Position numbers and translations under genes: made by a program. Shown one piece after another: positions 14,549 to 14,791 of a DNA stretch of 14,791 bases. The notes under the pieces are model-generated. The model was not told the DNA's origin. It did not search any database and was given only the letters and a program-made list of their open reading frames with translations. Origin of the DNA: Syntrophobacterales bacterium (GTDB lineage Bacteria > Desulfobacterota > Desulfobaccia > Desulfobaccales > 0-14-0-80-60-11); the NCBI GenBank assembly GCA_023229795.1, contig JALNYP010000080.1, positions 1-14,791 of the forward strand. Reading direction: 5' to 3'. Each line of letters begins with the position of its first letter. Position 1 is the first letter of the stretch.

Positions 14549-14791
14549 ATGCAGACCAAAACTCTTTCCCCGGAACTGCTCCACAAGATTGATGCCTACT
14601 GGCGCGCTGCCAACTATCTGTCGGTCGGCCAGATTTATCTTTACGATAATCCGCTGCTGAAGCGGCCACTGACGCTCGCGGATGTGAAGAAAATGCTGCT
14701 GGGGCACTGGGGTACGACTCCCGGGCAGAACTTCATTTACGTACAATTGAACCGGGTGATCAAAAAATATGACCTCGACATGATCTACGTC
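14549..14791 (+). CDS. xfp: Phosphoketolase (xylulose-5-phosphate/fructose-6-phosphate), 3' end missing
   Basis: The first 81 residues of a thiamine-diphosphate enzyme that splits xylulose 5-phosphate (and often fructose 6-phosphate) with phosphate into acetyl phosphate and a shorter aldose phosphate. The N-terminal pattern is typical: IDAYWRAANYLSVGQIYL, NPLLKRPL, and GHWGTTPGQNFIYVQLNRVI, where the GHWGT segment is strongly conserved in phosphoketolases. AAGGAG (14534-14539) lies 9 bases before the ATG, and the gene starts right after ackA, so it is cotranscribed. The frame is open to the window edge and the catalytic centre lies mostly outside. A distinction between single and dual substrate types is not possible from this part. 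Confidence 0.93.
   Translation, partial: MQTKTLSPELLHKIDAYWRAANYLSVGQIYLYDNPLLKRPLTLADVKKMLLGHWGTTPGQNFIYVQLNRVIKKYDLDMIYV

Noticed and set aside
13517..14746. Long minus-strand open frame (409 codons) opposite ackA
   Set aside because: It is a shadow of acetate kinase and the phosphoketolase start, both certain by motif.

Overview
This is a GC-rich bacterial chromosomal window with compact, mostly well-spaced genes and no rRNA, tRNA, CRISPR array or insertion sequence that I can see. The gene set suggests an anaerobic or facultative proteobacterium-like organism. It includes an aldo/keto reductase with a two-cluster ferredoxin tail, a MerA-like flavoprotein paired with a TVP38/TMEM64 membrane protein, a DctB-like sensor domain, and a phosphoketolase/acetate kinase module. 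Desulfobacterota (former Deltaproteobacteria) is my best guess, but it is inference and not established by any marker gene here.

Layout. The left edge (2-340) is the end of a LapA-domain membrane protein, followed by mutS (419-2959). A short intergenic stretch holds two copies of a GC-rich palindromic repeat (2995-3025 and 3117-3147). Next comes a minus-strand SH3-domain lipoprotein (3160-3696). After an AT-richer 390-base gap, two plus-strand genes follow. The first encodes a protein with a possible degenerate prim-pol-like domain (4087-5349). The second encodes a large membrane sensor (5393-7666) with eight N-terminal membrane segments, a DctB-like Cache domain and a PAS domain, but no output domain.

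A convergent gap (7667-8020) carries stacked hairpins. Beyond it is a minus-strand block: the AKR-ferredoxin gene (10629-11585) upstream, then a VTT-domain membrane protein (9609-10382) that overlaps by 8 nt the MerA-like oxidoreductase gene (8021-9616).

To the right, an AT-rich leader precedes a one-transmembrane miniprotein of 48 codons (11905-12051). Its frame continues past an amber codon to a TAA at 12109-12111, and a terminator-like hairpin follows. A small minus-strand coiled-coil-like protein (12199-12462) comes next. The window ends in a clear metabolic operon: a HAD phosphatase-like gene (12703-13350), acetate kinase (13337-14545) and the start of phosphoketolase (14549 to the edge). 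Phosphoketolase makes acetyl phosphate from sugar phosphates, and acetate kinase converts it to acetate and ATP. The HAD protein is probably an accessory sugar-phosphate phosphatase.

The least explained parts are the prim-pol-like/sensor gene pair, the amber-interrupted miniprotein and the repeat-like sequences in the intergenic regions.
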